Shown one piece after another: positions 35,301 to 47,095 of a stretch of 64,000 nucleotides of DNA. The notes beneath the pieces were generated by a model. That model saw only the letters and a list, made by a program, of their open reading frames with translations. It had not been told where the DNA came from and did not search any database. This DNA comes from Wyeomyia smithii (lineage: Eukaryota > Arthropoda > Insecta > Diptera > Culicidae), in assembly GCF_029784165.1 (NCBI RefSeq), contig NC_073695.1:193157357-193221356 (forward strand). Direction: 5' to 3'. Within the stretch, counting starts at the first letter, position 1. The number at the start of each line of letters is the position of its first letter. Position numbers and translations under genes: made by a program.

Positions 35301-38300
35301 TGGTGATGGGTATTTTTCAAGCTTCATATATTACCTGGAGCATTTCCGAAATGTCGTTGACAAAATGCACACGTTTTGCCCTATAACTTCCGTCAGACCC
35401 ATATACCCATCGGGAGATTTTGTCAGAAAGTAGGTTGGCATGCTTGCTAACTATCTGGCATGGTTTGGTGATGGGTATTTTTCAAGCTTCATATATCACC
35501 TGGAGCATTTCCGAAATGTCGTTGACAAAATGCACACGTTTTGCCCTATAACTTCCGTCAGTCCCATATACCCATCGGGAGATTTTGTCAGAAAGTAGGT
35601 TGGCATGCATGCTAACTATCTGGCATGGTTTGGTGATGGGTATTTTTCAAGCTTCATATATCACCTTGAGCATTTCCGAAATGTCGTTGACAAAATTCAC
35701 TCGTTTCGCCCTATAACTTCCGTCAGACCCATATACCCATCGGGAGATTTTGTCAGAAAGTAGATTAGCATGCATGCTAACCATCTAGCATGGTTTGGTG
35801 ATGGGTATTTTTCATGCTTCATATATCATCTCGAGCATTTCCGAAATGTCGTTGACAAAATGCACACGTTTTGCCCTATAACTTCCGTCAGACCCATATA
35901 CCCATCGGGAGATTTTGTCAGAAAGTAGATTAGCATGCATGCTAACTATCTAGCATGGTTTGGTGATGGGTATTTTTCATGCTTCATATATCACCTTGAG
36001 CATTTCCGAAATGTCGTTGACAAAATGCACACGTTTTGCCCTATAACTTCCGTCAGACCCATATACCCATCGGGAGATTTTGTCAGAAAGTAGATTAGCA
36101 TGCATGCTAACTATCTAGCATGGTTTGGTGATAGGTATTTTCCAAGCTTCATATATTACCTTGAGCATTTCCGAAATGTCGTTGACAAAATGCACACGTT
36201 TTGCCCTATAACTTCCGTCAGACCCATATACCCATCGGGAGATTTTGTCAGAAAGTAGATTAGCATGCATGCTAACCATCTAGCATGGTTTGGTGATGGG
36301 TATTTTTCATGCTTCATATATCATCTCGAGCATTTCCGAAATGTCGTTGACAAAATGCACACGTTTTGCCCTATAACTTCCGTCAGACCCATATACCCAT
36401 CGGGAGATTTTGTCAGAAAGTAGATTAGCATGCATGCTAACTATCTAGCATGGTTTGGTGATGGGTATTTTTCATGCTTCATATATCACCTTGAGCATTT
36501 CCGAAATGTCGTTGACAAAATGCACACGTTTTGCCCTATAACTTCCGTCAGACCCATATACCCATCGGGAGATTTTGTCAGAAAGTAGATTAGCATGCAT
36601 GCTAACTATCTAGCATGGTTTGGTGATGGGTATTTTCCTTGCTTCATATATCACCTTGAGCATTTCCGAAATGTCGTTGACAAAATGCACACGTTTTGCC
36701 CTATAACTTCCGTCAGACCCATATACCCATCGGGAGATTTTGTCAGAAAGTAGATTAGCATGCATGCTAACTATCTAGCATGGTTTGGTGATAGGTATTT
36801 TCCAAGCTTCATATATTACCTTGAGCATTTCCGAAATGTCGTTGACAAAATGCACACGTTTTGCCCTATAACTTCCGTCAGACCCATATACCCATCGGGA
36901 GATTTTGTCAGAAAGTAGATTAGCATGCATGCTAACTATCTAGCATAGTTTGGTGATGGGTATTTTTCATGCTTCATATATCACCTTGAGCATTTCCGAA
37001 ATGTCGTTGACAAAATGCACACGTTTTGCCCTATAACTTCCGTCAGACCCATATACCCATCGGGAGATTTTGTCAGAAAGTAGATTAGCATGCATGCTAA
37101 CTATCTAGCATGGTTTGGTGATGGGTATTTTCCTTGCTTCATATATCACCTTGAGCATTTCCGAAATGTCGTTGACAAAATGCACACGTTTTGCCCTATA
37201 ACTTCCGTCAGACCCATATACCCATCGGGAGATTTTGTCAGAAAGTAGATTAGCATGCATGCTAACTATCTAGCATGGTTTGGTGATAGGTATTTTCCAA
37301 GCTTCATATATTACCTTGAGCATTTCCGAAATGTCGTTGACAAAATGCACACGTTTTGCCCTATAACTTCCGTCAGACCCATATACCCATCGGGAGATTT
37401 TGTCAGAAAGTAGATTAGCATGCATGCTAACTATCTAGCATGGTTTGGTGATGGGTATTTTTCATGCTTCATATATCACCTTGAGCATTTCCGAAATGTC
37501 GTTGACAAAATGCACACGTTTTGCCCTATAACTTCCGTCAGACCCATATACCCATCGGGAGATTTTGTCAGAAAGTAGATTAGCATGCATGCTAACTATC
37601 TAGCATGGTTTGGTGATGGGTATTTTTCATGCTTCATATATCATCTCGAGCATTTCCGAAATGTCGTTGACAAAATGCACACGTTTTGCCCTATAACTTC
37701 CGTCAGACCCATATACCCATCGGGAGATTTTGTCAGAAAGTAGATTAGCATGCATGCTAACTATCTAGCATGGTTTGGTGATGGGTATTTTTCATGCTTC
37801 ATATATCACCTCGAGCATTTCCGAAATGTCGTTGACAAAATGCACACGTTTTGCCCTATAACTTCCGTCAGACCCATATACCCATCGGGAGATTTTGTCA
37901 GAAAGTAGATTAGCATGCATGCTAACTATCTAGCATGGTTTGGTGATGGGTAGTTTTCATGCTTCATATATCACTTCGAGCATTTCCGAAATGTCGTTGA
38001 CAAAATGCACACGTTTTGCCCTATAACTTCCGTCAGACCCATATACCCATCGGGAGATTTTGTCAGAAAGTAGATTAGCATGCATGCTAACTATCTAGCA
38101 TGGTTTGGTGATGGGTATTTTTCATGCTTCATATATCATCTCGAGCATTTCCGAAATGTCGTTGACAAAATGCACACGTTTTGCCCTATAACTTCCGTCA
38201 GACCCATATACCAATCGGGAGATTTTGTCAGAAAGTAGATTAGCATGCATGCTAACTATCTAGCATGGTTTGGTGATGGGTATTTTTCATGCTTCATATA
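32330..38300 (-). repeat. Higher-order pattern, about 22-monomer period in array 2
   Basis: The variant TATTTTCCTTGC at 33002 recurs at 36631, 3,629 bp away, which is 22 x 165 minus the single base missing at about 34761. The order of neighbouring monomer types is largely the same in the two blocks (GATAGG type, CTTGAG type, CTCGAG types, CTTCGAG type), with a few monomers gained or lost. Confidence 0.65.
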
Positions 38301-38389
38301 TCACCTCGAGCATTTCCGAAATGTCGTTGACAAAATGCACACGTTTTGCCCTATAACTCCCGTCAGACCCATATACCCATCGGGAGATT

Positions 38390-40529
38390 TTGTCAGAAAG
38401 TAGGTTGGCATGCATGCTATCTTTCTGGCATGGTTTGGTGATGGGTATTTTTCAAGCTTCATATATCACCTGGAGCATTTCCGAAATGTCTATCTTTCTG
38501 GCATGGTTTGGTGATGGGTATTTTTCAAGCTTCATATATCACCTGGAGCATTTCCGAAATGTCGTTGACAAAATTCACACGTTTTGCCCTATAACTTCCG
38601 TCAGACCCATATACCCATCGGGAGATTTTGTCAGAAAGTAGGTTAGCATGCATGCTAACTTTCTGGCATGGTTTGGTGATGGGTATTTTTCAAGCTTCAT
38701 ATATCACCTGGAGCATTTCCGAAATGTCGTTGACAAAATGCACACGTTTTGCCCTATAACTTCCGTCAGACCCATATACCCATCGGGAGATTTTGTCAGA
38801 AAGTAGGTTGGCATGCTTGCTAACTATCTGGCATGGTTTGGTGATGGGTATTTTTCAAGCTTCATATATCACCTGGACCATTTCCGAAATGTCCTTGACA
38901 AAATGCACACGTTTTGCCCTATAACTTCCGTCAGACCCATATACCCATCGGGAGATTTTGTCAGAAAGTAGGTTAGCATGCATGCTAACTTTCTGGCATG
39001 GTTTGGTGATGGGTATTTTTCAAGCTTCATATATCACCTGGACCATTTCCGAAATGTCCTTGACAAAATGCACACGTTTTGCCCTATAACTTCCGTCAGA
39101 CCCATATACCCATCGGGAGATTTTGTCAGAAAGTAGATTAGCATGCATGCTAACTATCTAGCATGGTTTGGTGATAGGTATTTTCCAAGCTTCATATATT
39201 ACCTTGAGCATTTCCGAAATGTCGTTGACAAAATGCACACGTTTTGCCCTATAACTTCCGTCAGACCCATATACCCATCGGGAGATTTTGTCAGAAAGTA
39301 GATTAGCATGCATGCTAACTATCTAGCATGGTTTGGTGATGGGTATTTTTCATGCTTCATATATCACCTTGAGCATTTCCGAAATGTCGTTGACAAAATG
39401 CACACGTTTTGCCCTATAACTTCCGTCAGACCCATATACCCATCGGGAGATTTTGTCAGAAAGTAGATTAGCATGCATGCTAACTATCTAGCATGGTTTG
39501 GTGATGGGTATTTTTCATGCTTCATATATCATCTCGAGCATTTCCGAAATGTCGTTGACAAAATGCACACGTTTTGCCCTATAACTTCCGTCAGACCCAT
39601 ATACCCATCGGGAGATTTTGTCAGAAAGTAGATTAGCATGCAGGCTAACTATCTAGCATGGTTTGGTGATGGGTATTTTTCATGCTTCATATATCACCTC
39701 GAGCATTTCCGAAATGTCGTTGACAAAATGCACACGTTTTGCCCTATAACTTCCGTCAGACCCATATACCCATCGGGAGATTTTGTCAGAAAGTAGATTA
39801 GCATGCATGCTAACTATCTAGCATGGTTTGGTGATGGGTATTTTTCATGCTTCATATATCACATCGAGCATTTCCGAAATGTCGTTGACAAAATGCACAC
39901 GTTTTGCCCTATAACTTCCGTCAGACCCATATACCCATCGGGAGATTTTGTCAGAAAGTAGATTAGCATGCATGCTAACTATCTAGCATGGTTTGGTGAT
40001 GGGTATTTTTCATGCTTCATATATCATCTCGAGCATTTCCGAAATGTCGTTGACAAAATGCACACGTTTTGCCCTATAACTTCCGTCAGACCCATATACC
40101 AATCGGGAGATTTTGTCAGAAAGTAGATTAGCATGCATGCTAACTATCTAGCATGGTTTGGTGATGGGTATTTTTCATGCTTCATATATCACCTCGAGCA
40201 TTTCCGAAATGTCGTTGACAAAATGCACACGTTTTGCCCTATAACTCCCGTCAGACCCATATACCCATCGGGAGATTTTGTCAGAAAGTAGGTTGGCATG
40301 CATGCTATCTTTCTGGCATGGTTTGGTGATGGGTATTTTTCAAGCTTCATATATCACCTGGAGCATTTCCGAAATGTCTATCTTTCTGGCATGGTTTGGT
40401 GATGGGTATTTTTCAAGCTTCATATATCACCTGGAGCATTTCCGAAATGTCGTTGACAAAATTCACACGTTTTGCCCTATAACTTCCGTCAGACCCATAT
40501 ACCCATCGGGAGATTTTGTCAGAAAGTAG
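38390..40529 (-). repeat. Higher-order duplication, 1,888 bp, with truncated monomers
   Basis: A 73-bp truncated monomer (CCGAAATGTC joined to TATCTTTCTGG) occurs at 38445-38517 and again 1,888 bp later, near 40333. 1,888 equals 11 x 165 + 73, so a block of eleven full monomers plus the truncated one was copied in tandem. The 83-codon frames across the two junctions (38390-38641 and 40278-40529) are identical, so the event is recent. Confidence 0.9.
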
Positions 40530-42002
40530 GTTAGCATGCATGCTAACTTTCTGGCATGGTTTGGTGATGGGTATTTTTCAAGCTTCATATATCACCTGGA
40601 GCATTTCCGAAATGTCGTTGACAAAATGCACACGTTTTGCCCTATAACTTCCGTCAGACCCATATACCCATCGGGAGATTTTGTCAGAAAGTAGGTTGGC
40701 ATGCTTGCTAACTATCTGGCATGGTTTGGTGATGGGTATTTTTCAAGCTTCATATATCACCTGGACCATTTCCGAAATGTCCTTGACAAAATGCACACGT
40801 TTTGCCCTATAACTTCCGTCAGACCCATATACCCATCGGGAGATTTTGTCAGAAAGTAGGTTAGCATGCATGCTAACTTTCTGGCATGGTTTGGTGATGG
40901 GTATTTTTCAAGCTTCATATATCACCTGGACCATTTCCGAAATGTCGTTGACAAAATGCACACGTTTTGCCCTATAACTTCCGTCAGACCCATATACCCA
41001 TCGGGAGATTTTGTCAGAAAGTAGATTAGCATGCATGCTAACTATCTGGCATGGTTTGGTGATGGGTATTTTTCAAGCTTCATATATCACCTGGACCATT
41101 TCCGAAATGTCCTTGACAAAATGCACACGTTTTGCCCTATAACTTCCGTCAGACCCATATACCCATCGGGAGATTTTGTCAGAAAGTAGGTTAGCATGCA
41201 TGCTAACTTTCTGGCATGGTTTGGTGATGGGTATTTTTCAAGCTTCATATATCACCTTGAGCATTTCCGAAATGTCGTTGACAAAATGCACACGTTTTGC
41301 CCTATAACTTCCGTCAGACCCATATACCCATCGGGAGATTTTGTCAGAAAGTAGATTAGCATGCATGCTAACTATCTGGCATGGTTTGGTGATGGGTATT
41401 TTTCAAGCTTCATATATCACCTGGAGCATTTCCGAAATGTCGTTGACAAAATGCACACGTTTTGCCCTATAACTTCCGTCAGACCCATATACCCATCGGG
41501 AGATTTTGTCAGAAAGTAGGTTAGCATGCATGCTAACTTTCTGGTATGGTTTGGTGATGGGTATTTTTCAAGCTTCATATATCACCTGGAGCATTTCCGA
41601 AATGTCGTTGACAAAATGCACAAGTTTTGCCCTATAACTTCCGTCAGACCCATATACCCATCGGGAGATTTTGTCAGAAAGTAGGTTGGCATGCTTGCTA
41701 ACTATCTGGCATGGTTTGGTGATGGGTATTTTTCAAGCTTCATATATCACCTGGAGCATTTCCGAAATGTCGTTGACAAAATGCACACGTTTTGCCCTAT
41801 AACTTCCGTCAGTCCCATATACCCATCGGGAGATTTTGTCAGAAAGTAGGTTGGCATGCATGCTAACTATCTGGCATGGTTTGGTGATGGGTATTTTTCA
41901 AGCTTCATATATCACCTTGAGCATTTCCGAAATGTCGTTGACAAAATTCACTCGTTTCGCCCTATAACTTCCGTCAGACCCATATACCCATCGGGAGATT
42001 TT

Positions 42003-43187
42003 GTCAGAAAGTAGGTTAGCATGCATGCTAACTTTCTGGTATGGTTTGGTGATGGGTATTTTTCAAGCTTCATATATCACCTGGAGCATTTCCGAAATGT
42101 CGTTGACAAAATGCACACGTTTTGCCCTATAACTTCCGTCAGACCCATATACCCATCGGGAGATTTTGTCAGAAAGTAGGTAAGCATGCATGCTAACTAT
42201 CTGGCATGGTTTGGTGATGGGTATTTTCCAAGCTTCATATATCACCTTGAGCATTTCCGAAATGTCGTTGACAAAATTCACTCGTTTCGCCCTATAACTT
42301 CCGTCAGACCCATATACCCATCGGGAGATTTTGTCAGAAAGTAGGTTAGCATGCATGCTAACTTTCTGGCATGGTTTGGTGATGGGTATTTTTCAAGCTT
42401 CATATATCACCTGGAGCATTACCGAAATGTTGTTGACAAAATGCACACGTTTTGCCCTATAACTTCCGTCAGACCCATATACCCATCGGGAGATTTTGTC
42501 AGAAAGTAGATTAGCATGCATGCTAACTATCTGGCATGGTTTGGTGATGGGTATTTTTCAAGCTTCATATATCACCTTGAGCATTTCCGAAATGTCGTTG
42601 ACAAAATTCACTCGTTTCGCCCTATAACTTCCGTCAGACCCATATACCCATCGGGAGATTTTGTCAGAAAGTAGGTTAGCATGCATGCTAACTTTCTGGT
42701 ATGGTTTGGTGATGGGTATTTTTCAAGCTTCATATATCACCTGGAGCATTTCCGAAATGTCGTTGACAAAATGCACACGTTTTGCCCTATAACTTCCGTC
42801 AGACCCATATACCCATCGGGAGATTTTGTCAGAAAGTAGGTAAGCATGCATGCTAACTATCTGGCATGGTTTGGTGATGGGTATTTTCCAAGCTTCATAT
42901 ATCACCTTGAGCATTTCCGAAATGTCGTTGACAAAATTCACTCGTTTCGCCCTATAACTTCCGTCAGACCCATATACCCATCGGGAGATTTTGTCAGAAA
43001 GTAGGTTAGCATGCATGCTAACTTTCTGGCATGGTTTGGTGATGGGTATTTTTCAAGCTTCATATATCACCTGGAGCATTACCGAAATGTTGTTGACAAA
43101 ATGCACACGTTTTGCCCTATAACTTCCGTCAGACCCATATACCCATCGGGAGATTTTGTCAGAAAGTAGATTAGCATGCATGCTAAC
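42003..43187 (-). repeat. Higher-order tandem duplication, 660 bp (4 monomers)
   Basis: The variant GAGCATTACCGAAATGTTG occurs at about 42414 and 43074, and the frames 42063-42356 and 42723-43016 are identical at a 660-bp offset. This is a four-monomer tandem copy close to the outer end of the array. Confidence 0.88.
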
Positions 43188-43545
43188 TATCTGGCATGGT
43201 TTGGTGATGGGTATTTTTCATGTTTCTAGGAATGTAACTTAATTTTCAACTTTTCGGATCTGGTTATCCTATAGTTCAGGTTCTAGTTTAATTCCCCTTT
43301 TGGGAATCCGTTATCTGTAGTTTTGTATTCTCAATGGTATAATGTTTCTTTCGTAACAATAAATTAACACGCAATCTATTAAAAATATCATTAATTTTAT
43401 TAATTTCAAAAATAATATTTAGTTTCAGTTAGTTCCGACACCCGCCGCTACCGTACGCCGTGCGCTGCGGTCGGATAAATGTGTCGCTGAGTAAAACCGT
43501 CGGTGAAATCACGCCGGTCAATAATGGCCCTGTCAACGTTGCTGA

Positions 43546-43766
43546 CAGGGATGCCACATGTACAGATTAATCTGTATTTTACAGATTTTTGGCCGAAGTA
43601 ACGGTACAAGTAAGTTAAAAATTTTGTTTATGTACCATAAACACTCAAAAAATACAAAGTTCTTTATGTTTAAACAATACAGATTTTTTTTACAGATATT
43701 TTTGTTCCAGATACAGATGCTCAGATTTTTTCAAAGGAAAACACAGATTTAAATGTGGCAACCCTG
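43546..43766. mobile_element. hAT-type MITE, 221 bp, with 8-bp target duplication
   Basis: The ends CAGGGATGCCACAT and, inverted, CAGGGTTGCCACAT match. The direct flanks GTTGCTGA (43538-43545 and 43767-43774) are identical 8-mers. It was inserted at the outer edge of the right inverted arm, after the duplication, since the left arm lacks it. No coding capacity. Confidence 0.92.
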
Positions 43767-43820
43767 GTTGCTGATGGTATTTCTGTTTTTAGGTTTTTTA
43801 CATGAGAAAAACAAGAAAGG

Positions 43821-45043
43821 TATACACGCTCGTAAATAATAACTCATAAACTGAGCAACTCTGACTCAGTTTAGAACGATGTTCGTAGACGTCAAAAATT
43901 GAGTAGAAGTCCTTTTTGATTTTGAGTAACTTTGACTCAATTTTTGAGTTCCCTTCATATAAGGTATAAGATGCTTCAAGGTACACTCAAAATATTTTTC
44001 ACATTATTGTTACGTGAAATTTCCTGTACTTATTCATTTTCTGTCATTTTGCATGATTTATGTGACAAACATAACATCTACGTGAAAATCACATGTATAC
44101 TATGTTTTATCACGTAGTATCTACGTGAACTTGGCAACGTCAAACAGAATGTCATAGAAGAAGTATCGCGTGAACTCTCTATGTGAAAATACACAGAAAT
44201 CAAAATGGCGAAGCTGTTGTCTAACTCAGTCTCTAACAATAAAATAGAATTTCTCGACGGCTTGCCTATAAGTGAGCTTTCGAAAAACCGTACGAATTTG
44301 ACATCGAGCCTTGAGCTTACAGGTTTCACACAGATTTAGTTCAAAGGTCGAGGAGTTTCCTATACATAAACAGTTGCAGCTTACAATAGTTATCGCCGGC
44401 AAATGTAATATTTGTCCGTTTTTATGTCGTTTGATTCATTTACGAATCGGCGATTTCGCATGCCCGTGCGATTTATCAAGCAACATATTTCTATAATTTC
44501 TAAAAACTATTTGCCGTCTTTTAAGAACTGGGGAAACAAAATTTGGAAATTTTACGTTGTATCAAACGTAGTATCTAGCAGATAATCGAATGCTTTCCAT
44601 TCTACCGGTAGTTGAATTCTACGTGAAATTCACATAAAATGCATATGAGTACTGTATAAGATTCATAGGATAAATCATCTCACCAGATCATGATGAACTC
44701 AAATGACAATTTCGTAGAATCTACGTGAAAGTTACAGTGGAAAATATTCACATAACTTTTCCGGTAATTATGACGTGAAAATTATTTTGAGTGTATAATT
44801 ATTGATGAATATGTGGTGTTGTTTATTGGTCGTGGCGATTTCTAGCCAAAAATGAAACTGAACTGTACCCAAAAAATGAGTAATGTCGTACTCAAATTTT
44901 GAGTAATAATGACTCATTTTTCACGCCTAGTGTTACTCAGTTTTGAGTATTTGTGAAGTTACTCAATTTTAGAGTAGTTCCACTTTTTACGAAAATGCGT
45001 CAAATGTTACTCATTTTAGAGTTATTATTTACGAGCGTGTATA
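43821..45043. mobile_element. TIR element with perfect 25-bp termini and ACTCA-rich subterminal repeats
   Basis: The first 25 bases (beginning TATACACGCTCGTAAATAAT) are repeated exactly inverted at 45019-45043. Inside the ends, ACTCA/TGAGT phrases recur many times in both orientations. No transposase frame was seen. A second element is nested at 43984-44793. Confidence 0.88.
43984..44793. mobile_element. Nested TIR element, CACTCAAAATA ends, TA target
   Basis: The left end CACTCAAAATA and right end TATTTTGAGTG (as ATTATTTTGAGTG) are inverted, with TA on both sides (43982-43983 and 44794-44795). Recurrent TACGTGAAA/TTCACGTA phrases lie inside. It splits the element at 43821-45043. Confidence 0.75.
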
Positions 45044-45059
45044 TTTGTGCATTTGTCAA

Positions 45060-45660
45060 ATTTACACTCTCGTGAAATACAACACATGAGTTGAGTAAAT
45101 TCTATTAGGATTCATCTCTCGACACTCATGTCAAAAGGTCGCATGCGCAAGTGTAAACAAAACGAGTGAGGGATAATTTTTGCAAGTTAAATATAAATAA
45201 CACACTTCTTGTTCCGTACTATGCTGCCACGCATAGTAAGTCAGTCCCATTTGCATTTTCAGTGAAGTTGAGTTATTACGCGTAAATGGGAACTAACAAT
45301 GCATAGTTTCGTAACAATGGATGAGCTCCACAACTTTGTTCTGAAAAAGTGCTGGAAAACATCCAAACATATTGTCCCATCTCGTAAGAAGCAATGTTAT
45401 AAAATCATATAAAAACGCGTTTTTCTCGGCTTGCTGAAAATGCAGGTGGGACTGACATGCTGCGCGGCAGTATGGTTTACTATAAAAAATCGACACGTTA
45501 CTGCGCAGTTTATTCCACTTGCATCTGTGCTAATATATAAACCATTTCGTGTTTACGTAAAATACACTTGCGGTTCAGTCACGTCATAAAATGTGTTTCA
45601 CATTTCGGTTTTCTATCCGACATAATCAATAACCATAAAACGTGCTTAACAACCCATTCG
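45060..45660. other. Intergenic, no gene recognised
   Basis: Only short frames without recognisable motifs. AACGTGCTTAACAAC occurs here (about 45637) and again at about 45849, on either side of the MITE at 45669-45849. Confidence 0.45.
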
Positions 45661-45668
45661 GGTTCGGG

Positions 45669-45849
45669 TTACCGCAGAAAAAACTGTATATCAGGGAAAT
45701 GACAAGGCACTCATCGTAAAGGCAACTGTTAGCATCAAAACGGGTGAGCTGCCTATAATTTTGCATTTCCATTATTTGTTTTGGTGTGACAGTAGCCTCA
45801 ACGGCGAGTACCTTGTCATTTTCCTAATATACAGTTTTCTCTAGGGTAA
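45669..45849. mobile_element. Small MITE with about 45-bp imperfect TIRs
   Basis: The left end TTACCGCAGAAAAAACTGTA and the inverted right end TTACCCTAGAGAAAACTGTA align through AAATGACAAGG and ACTC. 181 bp, no coding capacity. Confidence 0.75.
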
Positions 45850-45954
45850 ACGTGCTTAACAACATGATACACGCTTAATCACATGATATCCGCTGTAGTG
45901 AGAACGGGTTAAGCCTGTAATACACTCTTTGTCTAATAGCAAAAACATCATATC

Positions 45955-47010
45955 AAGAAGACTGGGAACTCTGCCTGAGATTGAGCGACACTTTTGGCAG
46001 CGCAGTCTTTTGAGTAAAAGTGGAACTGACGCATACTAGTGTGTGTGTGCTGGCGATGCGAATGCAAACCGAACGCACAGCCTGGATTACAACATACGCA
46101 TACTCTGTCTTCGCGGCGATGTAATTACCAGCACTTTCATAGCAAACTTCCACTTTAATAGATGGAGTGCCCTGTTTGATTTGACGCTTGCCATTTGTAT
46201 GGGATCAATCCAGAGATGCCAGTCTTCTTGATATGATGTTCTTGCTAAAGGGAACTCTGCCTGAGACTGAGCGACAGTTTTGGAAGCGCAGTCTTTCGAG
46301 TAAAAGTGGAACTGAGGCATGCTAGTGTGTGTGCTTGCGATGCGAATGCAAGCCGTTCGCACAGGTTGGACCCAGGGGGCTTTTGTGGCTGTCAAACTCC
46401 ATACATTTTCCATCTACCACTCATTGATTCTGGTACCAGCGTTTCTGGTACCCACTTTTAGGTTGGTTTGCCCTAAAACAAGTGAAATAGAGTAAACGCC
46501 CCATTTTGTCAGTAGACTTATTCTCGAGTAAATGTCGTTTTAGATGGAAAAAACAAGAACTCAACATTTGTTTTTATTACAATGTGCACTTTCAATGAAT
46601 GAGATAAGTTTTGTAAGTATTTGAAATGAATTATTACCGCCGTGATGAATTTATGATTTGTAGGCAAAATGTTGACGTTTATAGGCCCCTGGTTGGACCA
46701 CCACATACGCCCACTCTGTCTTCGCAGCGATGCAAACTTCCACCTTTAATAGATGGAGTGCGCTGTTTGATTTGACGCTTGTCATTTGTATAGAGTTCTC
46801 CAGGCGCGTGTGTATTAGTGCGATGTATTCGATTTTTCTTTGTTAGCTGTAAGAATTTTGGTCACCTGTGAGAACTGTCATATGAAAGAGAGGATAAAAA
46901 ACTATACCGAGTTTGATTCACACTCTCACAAATTTCAATATACAGTGTAAAGCGGGCCGTGTCGTAGTGTTCGTGTGTTTTCGCTTGGAGAACTCTATGG
47001 GATCCAGAGC
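45955..47010. repeat. Diverged duplicated unit of about 290 bp, two to three copies
   Basis: GGAACTCTGCCTGAGA, AGTAAAAGTGGAACTGA and GCGATGCGAATGCAA recur at a 287-bp offset (45963 and 46250). The second half of the unit (ACATACGC, CTCTGTCTTCGC, TTTAATAGATGGAGTGC, TTTGATTTGACGCTTG) occurs near 46090-46200 and 46700-46790. A MITE interrupts the last copy (46791-46997). Confidence 0.75.
46791..46997. mobile_element. MITE with TAGAGTTCTCCA termini; empty site preserved nearby
   Basis: The perfect 12-bp ends TAGAGTTCTCCA (46791-46802) and TGGAGAACTCTA (46986-46997) enclose about 200 bp. The related unit at about 46195 reads CATTTGTATGGGATC without the insertion, while here CATTTGTA and TGGGATC are separated by the element. 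Insertion therefore occurred at a TA. Confidence 0.88.
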
Positions 47011-47095
47011 TGCCCCCCGCAGTGGCCGGCGCTTCCGACGGCGGGTCACCGGCGCACACTCGCGGCCTTCGGCCGTCTTGCCCTGAATCATCTAG

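Larger units (their letters stand above)
27672..43225 (-). repeat. Satellite array 2, 165-bp monomers, about 95 copies, inverted relative to array 1
   Basis: GGTGATGGGTATTTTTC-type phrases recur every 165 bp. From 27721 to 43211 the distance is 15,490 bp. Adding one base lost at about 34761 and two 92-bp deletions gives exactly 95 x 165. The monomers fall into zones. The ends (about 28040-29470 and from about 40300 on) resemble array 1 (TTTCTGGCATGG, AAGCTTCATATATCACCTGG). The middle is dominated by TATCTAGCATGG with CATGCTTCATATATCACCTCG or CTTGAG. A third type has GATAGGTATTTTCCAAG and TATTACC. Edge monomers are the most diverged (27672-27720). Confidence 0.97.
26590..43510 (-). repeat. Right arm of the large inverted duplication
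   Basis: Read on the minus strand it has the same order as the left arm: outer flank (43510-43230), array, inner flank (about 27075-26597). It differs by a much longer array and by a segment of about 580 bp between array and inner flank (27060-27645) with no counterpart on the left. Its inner edge matches the left around GTAAAACGCATGGGTACTC and its outer edge around CGACACATTTATCC. Where comparable, the flanks differ at about 10 to 15% of positions. Confidence 0.85.

Noticed and set aside
2600..43510. Assembly artefact producing an inverted duplicate
   Set aside because: The flanks of the two arms differ at 10 to 15% of positions, the arrays differ in length and subtype, and one arm has a segment of its own. 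Not fully excluded for the array lengths.
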